Assembly: GCA_024036415.1 (NCBI GenBank)
Contig: JAMWET010001918.1
Coordinates: 1-64,000, forward strand
Source: Prochilodus magdalenae
Lineage: Eukaryota > Chordata > Actinopteri > Characiformes > Prochilodontidae
Length of the DNA stretch: 64,000 nt
Direction of reading: 5' to 3'
Shown: in pieces, positions 38,023 through 50,786 of the stretch
Layout: every line of letters starts with the position of its first letter
Position numbering within the stretch: position 1 is the first letter of the stretch
The notes under the pieces: generated by a model
Seen by the model: only the letters and a program-made list of their open reading frames with translations
Told to the model about the DNA's origin: nothing
The model's database searches: none
Program-made: the position numbers and the translations under genes

Positions 38023-38387
38023 TATACATTGAATAGATTGAAAACATGTGAGGATATTTATGCGTATGAGTGCATGTGCATTCATAAAATACCTTACAAG
38101 CAACATCATGAGGACCATATGTGGGGGGTAACCTGTTCTACACGTCGCGCCATGAGGAATGCGTGTGTGTATGCAGGTTGCCTCAGAATGTCACGGTCAA
38201 GGCTCACCAGAATGGTTGTGGGTGTTCACAGAGAGTGTGATGAGAGGGGCAGTGACCCGCGTAGTCTTTTAAATCCAGAACCCCACTCATCGCTGTCTGA
38301 ATGTTAAAATGCCCTAACACACACATGGACATGTTTTATGCAACATCAGGACACAGGGTCATATACATGCCCCACGTGTCATCATAT

Positions 38388-38552
38388 GTAAGCTTGACTT
38401 TGCTCTCAGAGATAAAACTTTATTTGATTAAGTTTTTCTGTGTTCTATCAGGTCTAGCATTTTAAAAATTTTTTAAAAACACTAGTATTATGTATTCTAG
38501 TTTTTCCTTTTCTTTTAGCGTGTTATGTAGCATTTTGTGTAAATGGTCTGTA
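38388..38552. repeat. Diverged direct repeat, copy 1
   Basis: AAGCTTGACTTTGCTCTCAG ... TATCAGGTCTAGCATTT ... CATTTTGTGTAAATGGTCTG recurs 540 bp downstream with substitutions and indels. Confidence 0.7.
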
Positions 38553-38927
38553 TATGTACATGGTATGGTACAAAAATGAAAACAGCAACTTTTATTTCAA
38601 ATTCCAGTTAGAATAAACATTGGGTTATTCATTTGATCAATTAGGAAGAATGGAGATAACATGTTCCCCAGCATATTACAGATCAAACTAACAAAGCAAA
38701 CAAACTAAATATGGTCGGTTGTTTTGTGATCCAGCTAACAGATTCAGTTATGTTAATGTCTGGACTCAGGGTTGTACAGTCCATTTTTCCAAGAACACCA
38801 GCAGCTCCTTTGACTGATCTATCAGTTTTCACGTTTTTTTGTCCTTTTGTTTTGCTATGGCGGGTATTCATCATTTCTTATGGTGGAGGTATGGACAGAA
38901 ACACCTGTGGATTTTTCAGACTTGGAG

Positions 38928-39072
38928 CATACAAGCTTGAGTTTGCTCTCGGAGATGAAACTGTTCATCTGATGATGTTTTTCTGTGTTTTATCAGGTCT
39001 AGCATTTTTTTTTACATTTCTAACCACTACTATTATGTATTTCAGTTTTACACATTTTGTGTAAATGGTCTG
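38928..39072. repeat. Diverged direct repeat, copy 2
   Basis: This is the partner of 38,388-38,552. It shares AAGCTTGAGTTTGCTCTCGG, TATCAGGTCTAGCATTT and CATTTTGTGTAAATGGTCTG in the same order. Confidence 0.7.
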
Positions 39073-39979
39073 CAGAGGTACAAAACTCAATGTACAGAAA
39101 ACACATTCTCAGCTGCCTAAAACGCACACAATGGACAGCCACTACTTGAGGCTGCGTAAGCTCAGACCATTTTGGCAGTTGACAAATTTTAGCAGGACGG
39201 GAGAGACGCCGAATTAGAGCACACTGGTCTTATTAGAGGGTCCTCCTGTTTTTACACTTATTTTCTTTTGACTGTCCCCTTCCTTAGCCCTCAGATATAT
39301 AATGCACAGCTTGCTGTTAATGGCCATGATAATTGGAAATTAAATAAAAGACACTGTAGTGGTGTTTCGAATCAGTCCAACATGAGAGGATGAAGTAGCA
39401 TTGCTGCACCGGCAACATATTCTAACCTCTTGTCAATCATGTTCAAAGCGCTGCTCCCAGTTGGTTCATTTAAGGACAGATGGCCAAGAACAGAATCAGC
39501 AAACTCAAAAGATAGCTTAAGTTCTCGGCAAGCAACCACCAAAGGAGACTGTGAATAAACGAATAAAGTTGGATACTTCTATGATACCTAGCTAACCTCA
39601 ATAACAAGAAAAGGTTTTACCCACTGTGCTGTGCCTGACGTTGTAGTTCTTCTAGGTCATTTGTGTCCTGAAAGCCAGTATATACACACCTAATCCAAAG
39701 TCTCATTAAGGACTCATCCAATCTCTACTCAACTGGGAACAAGCTTAATTACTTTACATTCTGACCTATTTAGTTTAACAGAACCAACAGCAAGCACTCC
39801 AAGAGTTAGTTAATAACATACTGAGTTGAAAATACACATTCAATTAAAACGGCAGTGCGTATATGCATTCAATAATCCTCTGAGTTTGTTTGAGTTAGGC
39901 TTTATTTCCTCACCACAAGTGATGAAATGGTTACCTGTTTCACAGTAAACACTGGTAACCTTTTAACAGCTTTACCATT

Positions 39980-41473
39980 TCAAACTGTATGCAATGGGGG
40001 AAAAAAAAACATCCAGAATATCTTTCCTCATATAGACTGGGTAATGTGTTAGGAACGAAAGGATGCCACATCGTTTGATGGAAATGAAAATGATCACCCT
40101 ACAGAGGGTTGAATTCAAAGACACCCTGAAAATCAAAGTGAAAATGATGCAGCAGGCTCGTCCATTTAACCCAAATTCCATTGCGGCAACTCAAAATGGT
40201 ACTCAGTAGTTTGTATGGCCCCCACACACTTGTATGCAACGTGGGGGCATGCTCCTAATGAGACGACGGATGGTGTCCTGGGGGATCTCCTCCCAGACCT
40301 GGACCAGGGCATCACTGAGCTCCTGGACAGTCTGAAGTGCAACCTGGTGGTGTCGGATGGACCGATACATAATGTCCCAGAGGTGTTCTATTGGATTAGG
40401 TCAGGCGAGCCGGTGGGCCAGTCAATGGTATCAATTCCTTCATTCTCCAAGAACTGCCTGCATACTCTCGCCACATGAGGCTGGGCATTGCACCAGGAGG
40501 AACCCAGGACCCACTGCACCTGCGTAGGGTCTGACAACGGCTCCAAGGATTTCATTCTGATACCTAATAGGAGTCAGGGTGCCGTTGTCTAGCCTGTAGA
40601 GGTCTGTGCGACCTTCCAGGGATATGCCTTCCCAGACCATCACTGACCCACCACCAAACCAGTCATGCTGAATGATGTTGTAGACGGCATAACATTCTCC
40701 ACGGCATCTCCAGAGCCTGTCACGTCTGTCACATGTGCTCAGGTAAAACCTGCTCTCATCTGTGAAAAGCACAAGGCGCCTGTGGCGGACCTGCCAATTC
40801 TGGTGTTCTGTGGCAAATGCCAATCGAGCTCTACGGTGCTGGCCAGTGAGCACAGGGCCCACTACAGGAGGTCGGGCCTCAGGCCACCCTCATGAGGCCT
40901 GTTTCTGACTGTTTGGTCAGACACATTCACAACAGTAGGGCTCTGGCAGTGCTCATCTTGTTCCTCTTTGCACAAAGGAGCAGATACCAGTCCTGCTGAG
41001 GGGTTAAGGACCTTCTACAGCCTTGTCCAGCTCTCCTAGAGTAACTGCCTGTCTCCTGGAATCTCCACTGTACTTTTAAGACTGTGCTGGGAGACACAGC
41101 AAACCTTGTGGCAATGGCACATATTAATGTACCATCCTTCAGTAGCTGGACTACCTGTGCAACCTCTGTAGGGTCCAGGTACCGCACCATGGTACTAGTA
41201 GTGACGCTGCAAAACTAGTGAACAATCAGTCGGAAAAGATGAGCGAGGACAAAATGTCAATAACCTCGTCCTTTTAAACCATTTCTGTTTTGGGGGGTGT
41301 CCCATTGTTGTTCCTCTACTGCACCTGTTGTTAATTTCATTAACACCAAAGCAGCTGAAACTGATTAACGGCCCTCCCTAGTACTTAACTATCCAGATCA
41401 ATATCCCTGAAGTTGAACTGAGCTGATGCTATACTCTGATTAAAAAGTATTCCCTTTATTTTTTTGAGCAGTG
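39980..41473 (-). mobile_element. Tc1-family DNA transposon, 3' terminus truncated
   Basis: On the minus strand the element starts at its 5' terminal repeat, CACTGCTCAAAAAAATAAAG, directly inside a TA at 41,474-41,475. It ends near 39,980, where the matching terminal repeat should follow but is replaced by unrelated sequence. The internal region encodes a Tc1-like transposase with frame breaks (see the separate entry). It lies wholly within the mindy3 last intron. Confidence 0.85.
40210..41190 (-). pseudogene. Inactivated Tc1-like DDE transposase gene
   Basis: Tc1-family transposases cut and paste DNA at TA sites using a DD34E triad. The first fragment (41,190-40,927) begins MVRYLDPTEVAQVVQLLKDG and carries the N-terminal helix-turn-helix region. 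The second (40,862-40,440) has LFTDESRFYLSTCDRRDRLW with the first catalytic Asp, and FGGGSVMVWEGIS. At the expected second Asp (LVQDNARPH), the DNA reads GTGCAATGCCC where the family has GTGCAGGACAATGCCC. The apparent 4-bp loss removes the Asp and shifts the frame. A further single-base loss follows at SPDLNPIEHLW. The C-terminal part is readable only in another frame. The family comparison is from memory of the consensus. Confidence 0.88.
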
Positions 41474-42184
41474 TACTTACCAGAATTAACCAAAGTTTGC
41501 AACAGTCTCCCACACACAGGAGTCCAAAATGTCCTACTATGCAACTTATTTATAGGTAGTTTCCTATATATATAACTCAGAAACTAATGTCTTGCTAGAT
41601 AAAATCATCTTCGCAAGAAATACTAACGTTACCAGCATTAAAACTGTAAAGATGGAATCGTCTTCTTTTTCAGATTCCACAAAAATCACAAAAGTGGGAA
41701 AAGGTCATAATCCACAACTTGGCTTAATTGAAAAACTCAAATATGGCAAAAACATGACTAGCATTCATTAATGCTGCTAGCTGGATAGGCTGGATAGGCT
41801 CTCACCGTTTATCTAAGCATGCAGTTCTATCTAATGAAATTAATGGCTACATAATTGCCCCTGAACAGAATAACTTAATTAAAAAGAACTTATCTGCTCT
41901 GATGTCGTACAAAGGGTAGCATACTTTAACATCGAAAATCAGCTCATTTGGGGTAGGGAGAAACACTGAGTTGAGTTTGTACTGAATTACAATGAAACAT
42001 ACAATAACACCTTTAAAACACCATGCTCTACTAATGCATACGTTTGACCACTCGACCGGCCTTGGTTGTGATTTTTAATATAACAAATGAAATGATCTTA
42101 GTTTATGTATCAGTGCTTTTTGAACATTTCCAGCACATTTTGATTATACACATAATTGTGATCATTTTGGTCACTATAATCACC

Positions 42185-42303
42185 ACAGTTCCAGCTCTAC
42201 ACACTATTCCCCCTCTGGTCGGTATATGTGCAGCCAGCTTTACAATGGCACACATGATGAAAAATTGGCTAGACTGAACCTCCAAAGCTCCGATGCTGAC
42301 AGC
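42185..42303. repeat. Dispersed repeat, copy 1
   Basis: About 120 bp containing CCCCCTCTGGTC, CAGCCAGCTTTACAATGGCA and AATTGGCTAGACTGAACC. It recurs at 43,021-43,140 with roughly one change every several bases. Confidence 0.6.
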
Positions 42304-43020
42304 ATAACTGTCTCGGTCCAAATCATTGGCCAGTTGATCACATGCTTGTGGGACTCATATGCATATTCCTTTCTTTAGCTAACCTCTCTTCAAACCCTGC
42401 CTTCTAAGAACAGAGTGTAAGCTGCTTTTGCCATTGACCGCAAGTGTCTTCATCTGCTTTCCCACGTTTGGATATCTGGCCATGAATAACTACAAAAACA
42501 AAGGAATCTCTCTTGGACAGAAGCTGTAGACACCTGCTATACAGATTCAGCCATGTAAGAATCAGCACCCGCTTCCTTCAAGATGAAGTTAAACCAATTT
42601 AATCTGTTAGATTAAAGTTTTTAGCTGGTTTGACAAAAACATACATTGTACCTACACTACAATCCGTGTAAAAGGACCATCACAGAAACTTTTTAACACT
42701 GCGGGGGTAACTGATTATGAGGTAACACATTACAGTAATTATTCCTGTAATGAAGTAACATAACGACTTACAGTTTAACTCCTTGTCATCACACGTCAGC
42801 TACTCACTGAATAAGACCTGTTTCATGATGGCCTTAACACCAAATGACTTTCCAGGTGTTTCCACTGCCACAGTCATTATCCAATGTCAGAATAAAATCA
42901 TAAGAGTTTTCAGTCTGGGTACACTCCCAATATCTCGATCATTTGGTGTAAGGTGGTAGGAACAGCTGTTTTAAAGCTTTTTCTTGTCTTGTTTACTGAA
43001 ACAATCCTCCGAAGGGGCTG

Positions 43021-43140
43021 GAGTTTGGCTTTAATTCCACACCACTCCCCCTACTGGTCATGCAAGTTCAGCCAGATTTACAGTGGCACTCATCATAGAC
43101 AATTGGTTAGACTAACCCCACCGTCTCTTATGTTGACAGG
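43021..43140. repeat. Dispersed repeat, copy 2
   Basis: This is the partner of 42,185-42,303: CCCCCTACTGGTC, CAGCCAGATTTACAGTGGCA and AATTGGTTAGACTAACC in the same order. Probably an unrecognised interspersed repeat. Confidence 0.6.
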
Positions 43141-46100
43141 ATCGCCTATGTTAACTTCTCCTCAGATATGCTTAACATTATCTTAAGTGTTTAGTCCAGC
43201 TTTAATTTATAATCCAGACAGTGGAGGGCTTTGGTGATGACAAATAAGCAGGTGAAACATGAAGCACACTGAGTACATGCTGACCAGTGACTGAAACACA
43301 CATCAGCAGTATTCCAACCAGTTAGTTTAAGTACTAACCTACCTCATTGACAATGGCTTTACTTTACCTTTCATACATGAAGTACAAGTCCAAACCCCTG
43401 TGTTTATACTACTTACAAAAATGAAAGAAAGGTCCGGTGGTCTGTTTTCCATTACCACACAAATTACCTCAAACACACAGCATCAGAAAGATGGCACAAA
43501 CTGAGTGCTTTCCTTGTGCAGGGACTAAACCATGCTCCTCTATGCTGGAGCAACTTAATTATTTCACAGACAACTGCCAGTGTGGCCCAAGGGTCGAGAA
43601 CAATTGCATTTCTGTACTTCTTACAACTTTGACATTTCTTTTTTTATTTATTAGGAAAAAATACAGTAAATATTGACACCTTTTTGTCTACATCACCTAC
43701 TATGAATTTGTGATCTGGTTCTAAATTGAATATAGTACAGCAATAGTCAAAAACTGGGTTTTATTATTCAAACACTGAACCTGACGAAAAAGATTATAAA
43801 CTGGGAATTATGGTATAACATCGAGGTTACATGTCTTAGGCAATGAAATGGCAAATTTGACAGATGTCCAAACACTGCAGTCAGTGTTGTCTCCTTTTAA
43901 AGCACCCTGCTTCATAAGCTTCAGAGACATTACCACAAGTGTCAGGATTCCAATGGGAAAGAACAGTAAAAAGGCATTTCCTCTGGCTGTCTAAGCCTGT
44001 TTCCTGTCCGAAGGTGGCTATCCATCACGGTTGTGAACTGGCTGTATGAATCAAGGGTATGCTCCTTGTTGCCAGCACTGTTTTCTGTTAAAACATGCCA
44101 ACAGTGCACATAGGCTTCTTTAAAATAATACAACTATCTCCACAGGCCAGATTTAATGCACAGCAGGGCTTTCGTGTATTGCATAGATAGCTGCTGGATG
44201 GAGTCACATTTGGCCAAGCTTTGCCTTTGGCTCTGGCTCGATTCTAAAAGTAAGACATTCGGATTGGTCTGGAAATAGACACTGAAACAAGCATGTAAAA
44301 TGTGTCAGATAGGGTCTATAATATATGCAGTGACCAAATGACCAAAGGTGATGAAGACCACAGCATGCTAAAGTAGAATGGCTGAGCACCTCAGGAGGAG
44401 GCTTCATCAAATCCAGAGACATCACAAACAGAAAAGACATGTAAACTACTTGAAAAAATTAATAGGGAAGGCTTTTAACATCAACGTATTCTTTAATAAA
44501 AGCTTTTTTTAGTCCAGTGTTTTAATTCACTGAAAAACACCTTAATTAAGCTCAGTTCCGAGACGTTTTGCTTTGTTACCTCTTGTTTTGTTGAAAGACT
44601 GAAGCGAGAGAAGTCAGTTAAGAACTGCAAAATGCCAAACAAGGTTCAGTGAAAGAGGAATAGCCAAATACTTCTTGATTTGTTCGGCTGTTCAGTGACA
44701 TTCAAAAGAAGTGTGTACCATTTTCTTGTTGAGAGATTTAGCCAAACAGGCTCGCAAATCGGGAATTCCTATATGTTACGAAGGCTGGAAAGCTAAACCA
44801 AATTAGTTTAAAACAGAAATAACTCGGCAAGGCAGCTACTTCAGTTGTAGCGCAACTTCATGAGTCATTCGGTAACTGGCTATGACAACACAAATCCAAT
44901 CAGTCACCTGTCTCCTTATCTCACATAACATTACAAATCTCTGGATCTGTATTTGTGAGTATTCAAAGCCTGTCCGTGGCATACATTCATGCTTACATCC
45001 TCAGACTCTCAGTAAATATTAGTCATGCTCGCTAAAAAAGTTTCTCAAGATTTCTTTTTTGTAGAAGCAACTGGCCAGAAACCACACTGCTGTACCATTA
45101 CAGGAAAGCCTGTTCACTTGACTGCTGTATTGACAATGCTGCCCGGCAGTTATTTCCAGGAATGTAAGACCGATCTCCTATCTCTTTGAATGGAGATAAC
45201 TATATGACCAAAACTAAAAGCCTCATTAATGTTTCAAACCCATGACCTCTGCAGGATGCTGAATTTTGTGCAACACCTATGCTTTCAGCTTAAAAAACCG
45301 AGACACATATTTATCTACATTAATGTTAGCAAAAAAGCTGATATATTTATTACTCAAATATCAATATTAGTCTGAAAGCATATATGTATGATCAAAATTA
45401 AATAAATATCACATCACATTAATCACCATCTACAAATGTCAGACAGCAGTGGCACAATGTAAAACAGCATGTGCATCACAACAAACTCATACGAGAGACA
45501 AATCCTGAATCCAATTCTTATGCGAGTATAGCCAAGACGGGAATTAGAACCAGGCCGCGGTACCTTCTGCTGCTTTAAATGGCTTGTGCAGAACAGTAAC
45601 CTGCTCTCTGGATGTTCATTTGAGCACGGCCTCCTAGGAAACCATTAAAAAAGTTCAGACCTCACAGTAAAAGCCTGGCACAGCGGAAGCCTCCACAACA
45701 AAGGCTGACTACTGCACTGCTGCTTCTAATGCACTTGCCAGGGAGAAGAAGGACCCTGTGTGTGTCCACATTTCCTCACACATACACATCCTGATTGAAC
45801 GCTGTCCTTTCCCATTAGTGCTGAGGCTCTGTCAATCTCTCCTACTTCCTCTGGAAGGCAAAGGTCGCTCGCTCGTGCTCTCTCACATTCAGATAAATGG
45901 ATAAACGAGGAAGGCAGTGTGTGTGCAGGAGTTGGTTGGCATGTGTTAATGCCATTAGGCTCTTTATGGGGACGGGAGTGGAAAGTGGAAAATGGGAAAT
46001 GGCTGTCCGCGCTGGGTTTGGGGAAAACACTTAGCTACCGGTGACAGCAAAAAAAAAAACAGAAACAAAAAGACACACAAGATGAAAATCCCAGCCTGTG

Positions 46101-47038
46101 CACACTGCTAAGGGCACAAAAAGCAAGGCATGATATAACACCTACACATGTAGCGTCTGACATATGGATTTTAATTAAGGCTACGAATGACAGGACAGAA
46201 TGATTTTAGAGTACCTTCCAGATTGATTTTTAAAACCTCCTAATTAAAGGCTGAAATAAATGAATAACTACCGGTGTTGGGGAGCTGGTGAGTTACAAGT
46301 TGCTAGGCCACTAATTTAGCTACATTTCTACAAAGTAGCTTGTGATGGCTGAAACTGGTGGACTGAAACGTTATGGTTTCTGTATGAGTCTGTATTTAAC
46401 CTGCTGAGAAACCCCTGACGTTGTCACACACATGATGTGTATTACTGAAATATAGCATATCCATCTCCAACAGCATGCAATGCAAAACAACACGTTTAAC
46501 AATGCGCCTTATTTCCTGCGTTTACTTATGTAAACAACCTGTTGACATGTCAACATGACAAAGTATCAAAGCCTTCAGGATAGATGTACCTGATCTTTTA
46601 AAATATGGCACTGAATCAGGACACCCCCAGCCCTCTTTAATTGAGATGGCAGTTTCCTTATAACTTATGTTAACTTCTCTTTAGACAAATGCATCTGTTA
46701 CAGGTTTCTGGGACTACTTATTATCATTTGATAATTAACGTGTCTCGGTGAGTGGCTTCAAAGCAGTGGGCTTCCTTTTAATGTGCCACTAACTAGAGAC
46801 AGATGACTGACCATGAGGATACAAGTCTACAGAGAGTAGCAGGGAAGCGAGGGGGCTGATGAAATGGGTTTGAGGCGGACGCACAGACGTCAAGTCAGTA
46901 ATCACATTCAGACCACTCGACATGCAGGGGATCAGACAGGATAAGGCCTACTGGCTAGTGCCCGCCTGCTTTGTGCGCTAAAAAAAAGCTGTCTGAATGA
47001 GTGTGTATGGGCATCGCTTTGGTGAGGGTGTGTGTTAC

Positions 47039-47110
47039 CTTTTCGTTGTGGTTGGACTGCTTCAGGCCATTATAGTGATACACAGGAAATGAGTCTGGAA
47101 TCCCTGAGTC
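47039..47110 (-). CDS. mindy3: MINDY3 penultimate coding exon
   Basis: This 72-bp, phase-0 exon encodes 24 residues, from DSGIPDSFPVYHY to NGLKQSNHNEK. It matches the MINDY3 segment with the YHYNGLKQSN motif just before the C-terminal exon. Splice sites on the minus strand are TTCACAG before the exon and GTAACA after it. Joining it to the exon at 36,262 keeps the frame (NEK|VNYVEG). Confidence 0.95.
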
Positions 47111-50097
47111 CTGTGAAGGCAAGAGAAGATGAGTGAGTGTCTGTGTGTGCGTGCATGTGTCTTACTACTTTGAAGAGATAACTGCATGCAGTAGGGATGT
47201 TAATCTCTAAATTTGACTTGATTACAATTCTTTAGGAAGCTATTTAACAGATGTTCCTGCAACTCGATATGATCATTTTTGGTTCTCTTTGGGTATAGGT
47301 ATTTTACATATGGAAAGGTAGGGCTGCATAATATATCACTTGGGTATCATCATCACAACGTACACATGCACAACAGTCATGTCGCAGGGCATGCTTGGTC
47401 AAGTAAGAATTAAGTCAAACACAGGACAACTTTACTGCTTGATAACAAAGGGGAAACTTGTATGTTCTTATTTTCCATGAATAATCTACAAGAGAAGTCT
47501 GTCTGATAACACACTACTCTGAAATATTTAACTAAAGTTAGTTCTAAACACCTACACCAGTTTGTTACATTAAATCAAACTCACTGTAAAATCTTTTTGT
47601 TTTGTCATTAGATTCTGTTCTGGTGTTTAATGTATAGCATTACAAAAATGAACTGGTATTAACAAAAATGCACAACCAAAATCTGTAGCACCCATATACC
47701 TGTGTTACACATGCACAAGTAATATTATATCTCGTAACACAAAATGTTAGAAAGGGATGATAGTGATGTAAAGCAAATTAAGCAAATTCACCATTTTACA
47801 CAGTAGGTAAATATACTGTGAATTTGCTGGTTATAGTAATACTGAACTATGCTTACTGTTACTGCACAGAGTAATGTAAATTAATGTCAGGACACATATT
47901 TATACAAATAATACACATGAAAACAAATTCTAACCACTGGAGCACAGGTTTACCCCACGCTGTAAACTGCAAGACTGTATTGCTGTATGGATTTACTGAA
48001 GACAGGCCCAATGTCTGTTTCCCCAGACATCAAACTTTTAAGGTACCTCCAGGTTTTCTTTCTTCGTTCTCTTTACTGAAACATAACCAAGACATCCCTG
48101 GCCCCATTGACTGAAACCAGCCATTAGCTTTAACTGTGCTTGTTTGCAAAATGAATGCAGTAGACTTGCCACCATTCTCATCCTTATTCCCCTCTAAACA
48201 CTTTGGTGTCTTGCTTTCTTAGTCACAATCCAGTCCAACACTAACTCATTTCTAAATGTTTCAGCTGTTGAATCATGTGTATTTCAGGACAGACATGCAG
48301 TGAAGTGAGGCTCTACTATTAGGAACGAGAACTAGCACAATACAGCATCATTCAGACTTTACGTCAACTCTTAATGTGGAGAACGCTCATGTGTTATTTT
48401 ACTTAAGAAAACACTCAAACATCTCGGCTTGGCTCAGGCTAATCCGAACGCACATAAAATCCCAATGCTCATGTAACATGAAAAGGGACGCAGGAACGTG
48501 AAGCCTTTGTCTGTTAAAACGTCCTGGACATGATAGATATTCTGCGCTGACAACTCATTGGGGCGAGACAGCCAAGTCAAACAATCACAAAACCCGCTAG
48601 CTGCGTCTGCTGAAAGGCAGGGAATTCTCCAGCGCACCAAAAACGTCCTGCAGCCCAGCTCATATCTTTACCAAGACCCAAACACATACTCCTGACAGCA
48701 GCCACATACCACTGTCTAGCTCTGTACCACACACTGGAAGACCTACAACAGCAGTGGTGTGTTTGTGTGTCTGCAGTGGGGTTAGCATGTTTGATTTGAT
48801 GGTAAACGGAGGTTTTTCAGCATGGATCCCTAAAGCCCTAATCTATTTAACACACAGTCAGAGAAGCTGCAACACCATGCCAGCTCTAACCCTCAATCTC
48901 CCTCTTATTTCCCCAACTCATTAGAGCGGAGAGGTGCAGGGGTAAAAGAATAGAAGCAGAGACGGCACAGAGGTGAGGGGCTTCTATTACACTTTTATTA
49001 CCTCTGTATTTATTCGGTTTTATGTTGCCATTACTGTTATCGCCTCAATTATTTTCAAAAGCTTGACCCTGTAGAAAGCCAGGCCAATAATAGAGAAACA
49101 AAAAGAGGGAGAAAGAAAGTAACAACGAGACGCTAATAAGATCCAATCAAAAACAAGTTACCTGATCAATATATCAGTTGACTAATAATATTGGTTGATA
49201 TTGAGACCCCACAATATAATTAGTGGCTTTTAGTGGCACAGTATAGCCAGATATATACATGGTGGGTCGGGTGAAGTGTTAGGGCTACAAACGGAGAGGC
49301 AGCCTCCACATTAAGTTGTATGAGAACATGCAAATCATTGGCAAGATAATCTTTGTAAAAGCGTTTTACATTTTCTTCACAACACGTGTAAAAATCGCTG
49401 TAATGTGCTAATGTCTCAGTCGCTACTTAGCGAAATTTTCCATTCCACCTTAAATGGTGCAGCAGTTATGTTCTAGTACCTGAGGCTGCTGTACCATTTA
49501 AGGTGGAATAGGGAAGTTCGATCATGAAGCTGGCGATTAAAAAGCTTCATATCAGCGAAGAATACTTGGAGGTGATAATAAATAACTGTCACTCCCCTCT
49601 TTGAGGGCATATGATGTCCTAAACACTTTTAAGCAGTGAGGAGCTGAACTCTAAACTCCTCTGCTGCCACTGCACACTGGGAGGGTTGCCTACAGAGCAC
49701 CACTAGTAGCCTCTTAATGAAGTAATGTCGTTTTTTGTCTGTTTACATCGCTGACAACAACTAATGATGTTTCAACCACAACCCCTTGTAACTCCATTTA
49801 AAGGGGGAGGGTTACACTCGAAAACAAGGGGTAGGGGTAAAAATAAGAAATGGGACTAGGCCTAAGTTTCTAAAGTGCACTGAGTGTGATTTTTTCAAAT
49901 CAAATCAATAAGGCACTTTAACTGAAACTATGGGTTACTTTTAGACAACATTAAATAATCAGGCAACATCAACAATTACATGAATTTTGACCTCCTTAAT
50001 AGCAGTGTTGGTCACCAACCCTAACTGACTTATACATGCACATGACCTCTTTGTTGAACTACATGCAACATGTTACAGTATAGGCATGGTGTGTTAC
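47111..50097 (-). other. mindy3 intron
   Basis: This 3.0-kb intron holds the 49,442-49,509 hairpin. The remainder is AT-rich unique-looking sequence with no coding signal. Confidence 0.85.
49442..49509. repeat. Near-perfect 24-bp inverted repeat (hairpin)
   Basis: Arms 49,442-49,465 and 49,486-49,509 are reverse complements with one mismatch (core CCACCTTAAATGG). A 20-bp loop separates them. It resembles the compact internal palindrome of small fish MITEs, but no flanking element was recognised. Confidence 0.85.
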
Positions 50098-50185
50098 CTG
50101 ATCGGGGAAGAACTCGAGCAGGAATGGACCCAGGAGAATGATTCCTAGACTTTCAGGATCCAGTTTGCTCTTCATCAGATTCACG
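50098..50185 (-). CDS. mindy3: MINDY3 internal coding exon (third from last)
   Basis: This 88-bp exon completes a split tyrosine codon and then encodes 29 residues, VNLMKSKLDPESLGIILLGP and FLLEFFPDQ. It matches the conserved MINDY3 block NKLDPEGLGIILLGPFLQEF. The acceptor is TAAAACAG, the donor GTAACA and the end phase 0. The next exon towards the 3' end is at 47,110. Confidence 0.95.
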
Positions 50186-50569
50186 CTGTTTTAATAAAAA
50201 AATAAGACACAGTGAGTATTTGTTTATATGAAAATATTTTTGCTCAGTCTTCTATTAGTTAAAGTTCAGATCTAACAATGATATCAAAGATGTACACGTT
50301 TTACAAGAGAATTACATAAGAATACTGTTGATAAAGTAAAGCAAATGCTTGGCAATGAATCTTATCAATTAGCAGTTCTGACAATAAATAGGAAATATAG
50401 AAAATAAAATAGCAAAAATAAAAAATAACAAAGAAAACACACTCAATGCAAATCATTTTGACCCACATAGGCTTCTACAAATCAGATCTAGCTAGCAATG
50501 GGGTTTGTTATGGTAAAATAGCATCAGCAGCATATTTACAACCAGTTTTAAAGCAATCACACACCTGTT

Positions 50570-50786
50570 ACATTTACATTTACAGCATTTAGCTGACGCT
50601 CTTATCCAGAGCGACTTACAAGGGTATTCATATCACAGGTAGGCACAGGAAGTGTTAGGAATCTTGCCCAAGAACTCGTATTGGTGTAGCACAGCATAGT
50701 CACCCAGACCGGGATTTGAACCCCAGCCACACATGGTGGTGGATCCTTGGTGGGAAGTGGTGTTGTCCGCTGAGCTACACTAACCC
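50570..50786 (-). mobile_element. tRNA-derived SINE
   Basis: Same family as 32,300-32,515, in reverse. Read on the plus strand it has CATTTACATTTACAGCATTT, AGCTGACGCTCTTATCCAGA and the complement of box B (GGATTTGAACC). Confidence 0.8.

Larger units (their letters stand above)
36263..47038 (-). other. mindy3 last intron
   Basis: This 10.8-kb intron contains the (GA)n tract, two (GT)n runs, an AT-rich block, a diverged direct repeat, a dead Tc1-family element and a second diverged repeat pair, all listed separately. No additional exon is seen. 43,200-46,900 holds nothing recognisable. Confidence 0.85.

Noticed and set aside
38711..39064. 117-residue plus-strand open frame with hydrophobic segments
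   Set aside because: It overlaps the diverged direct repeat and has no splice context or recognisable motif. It lies antisense within a mindy3 intron.
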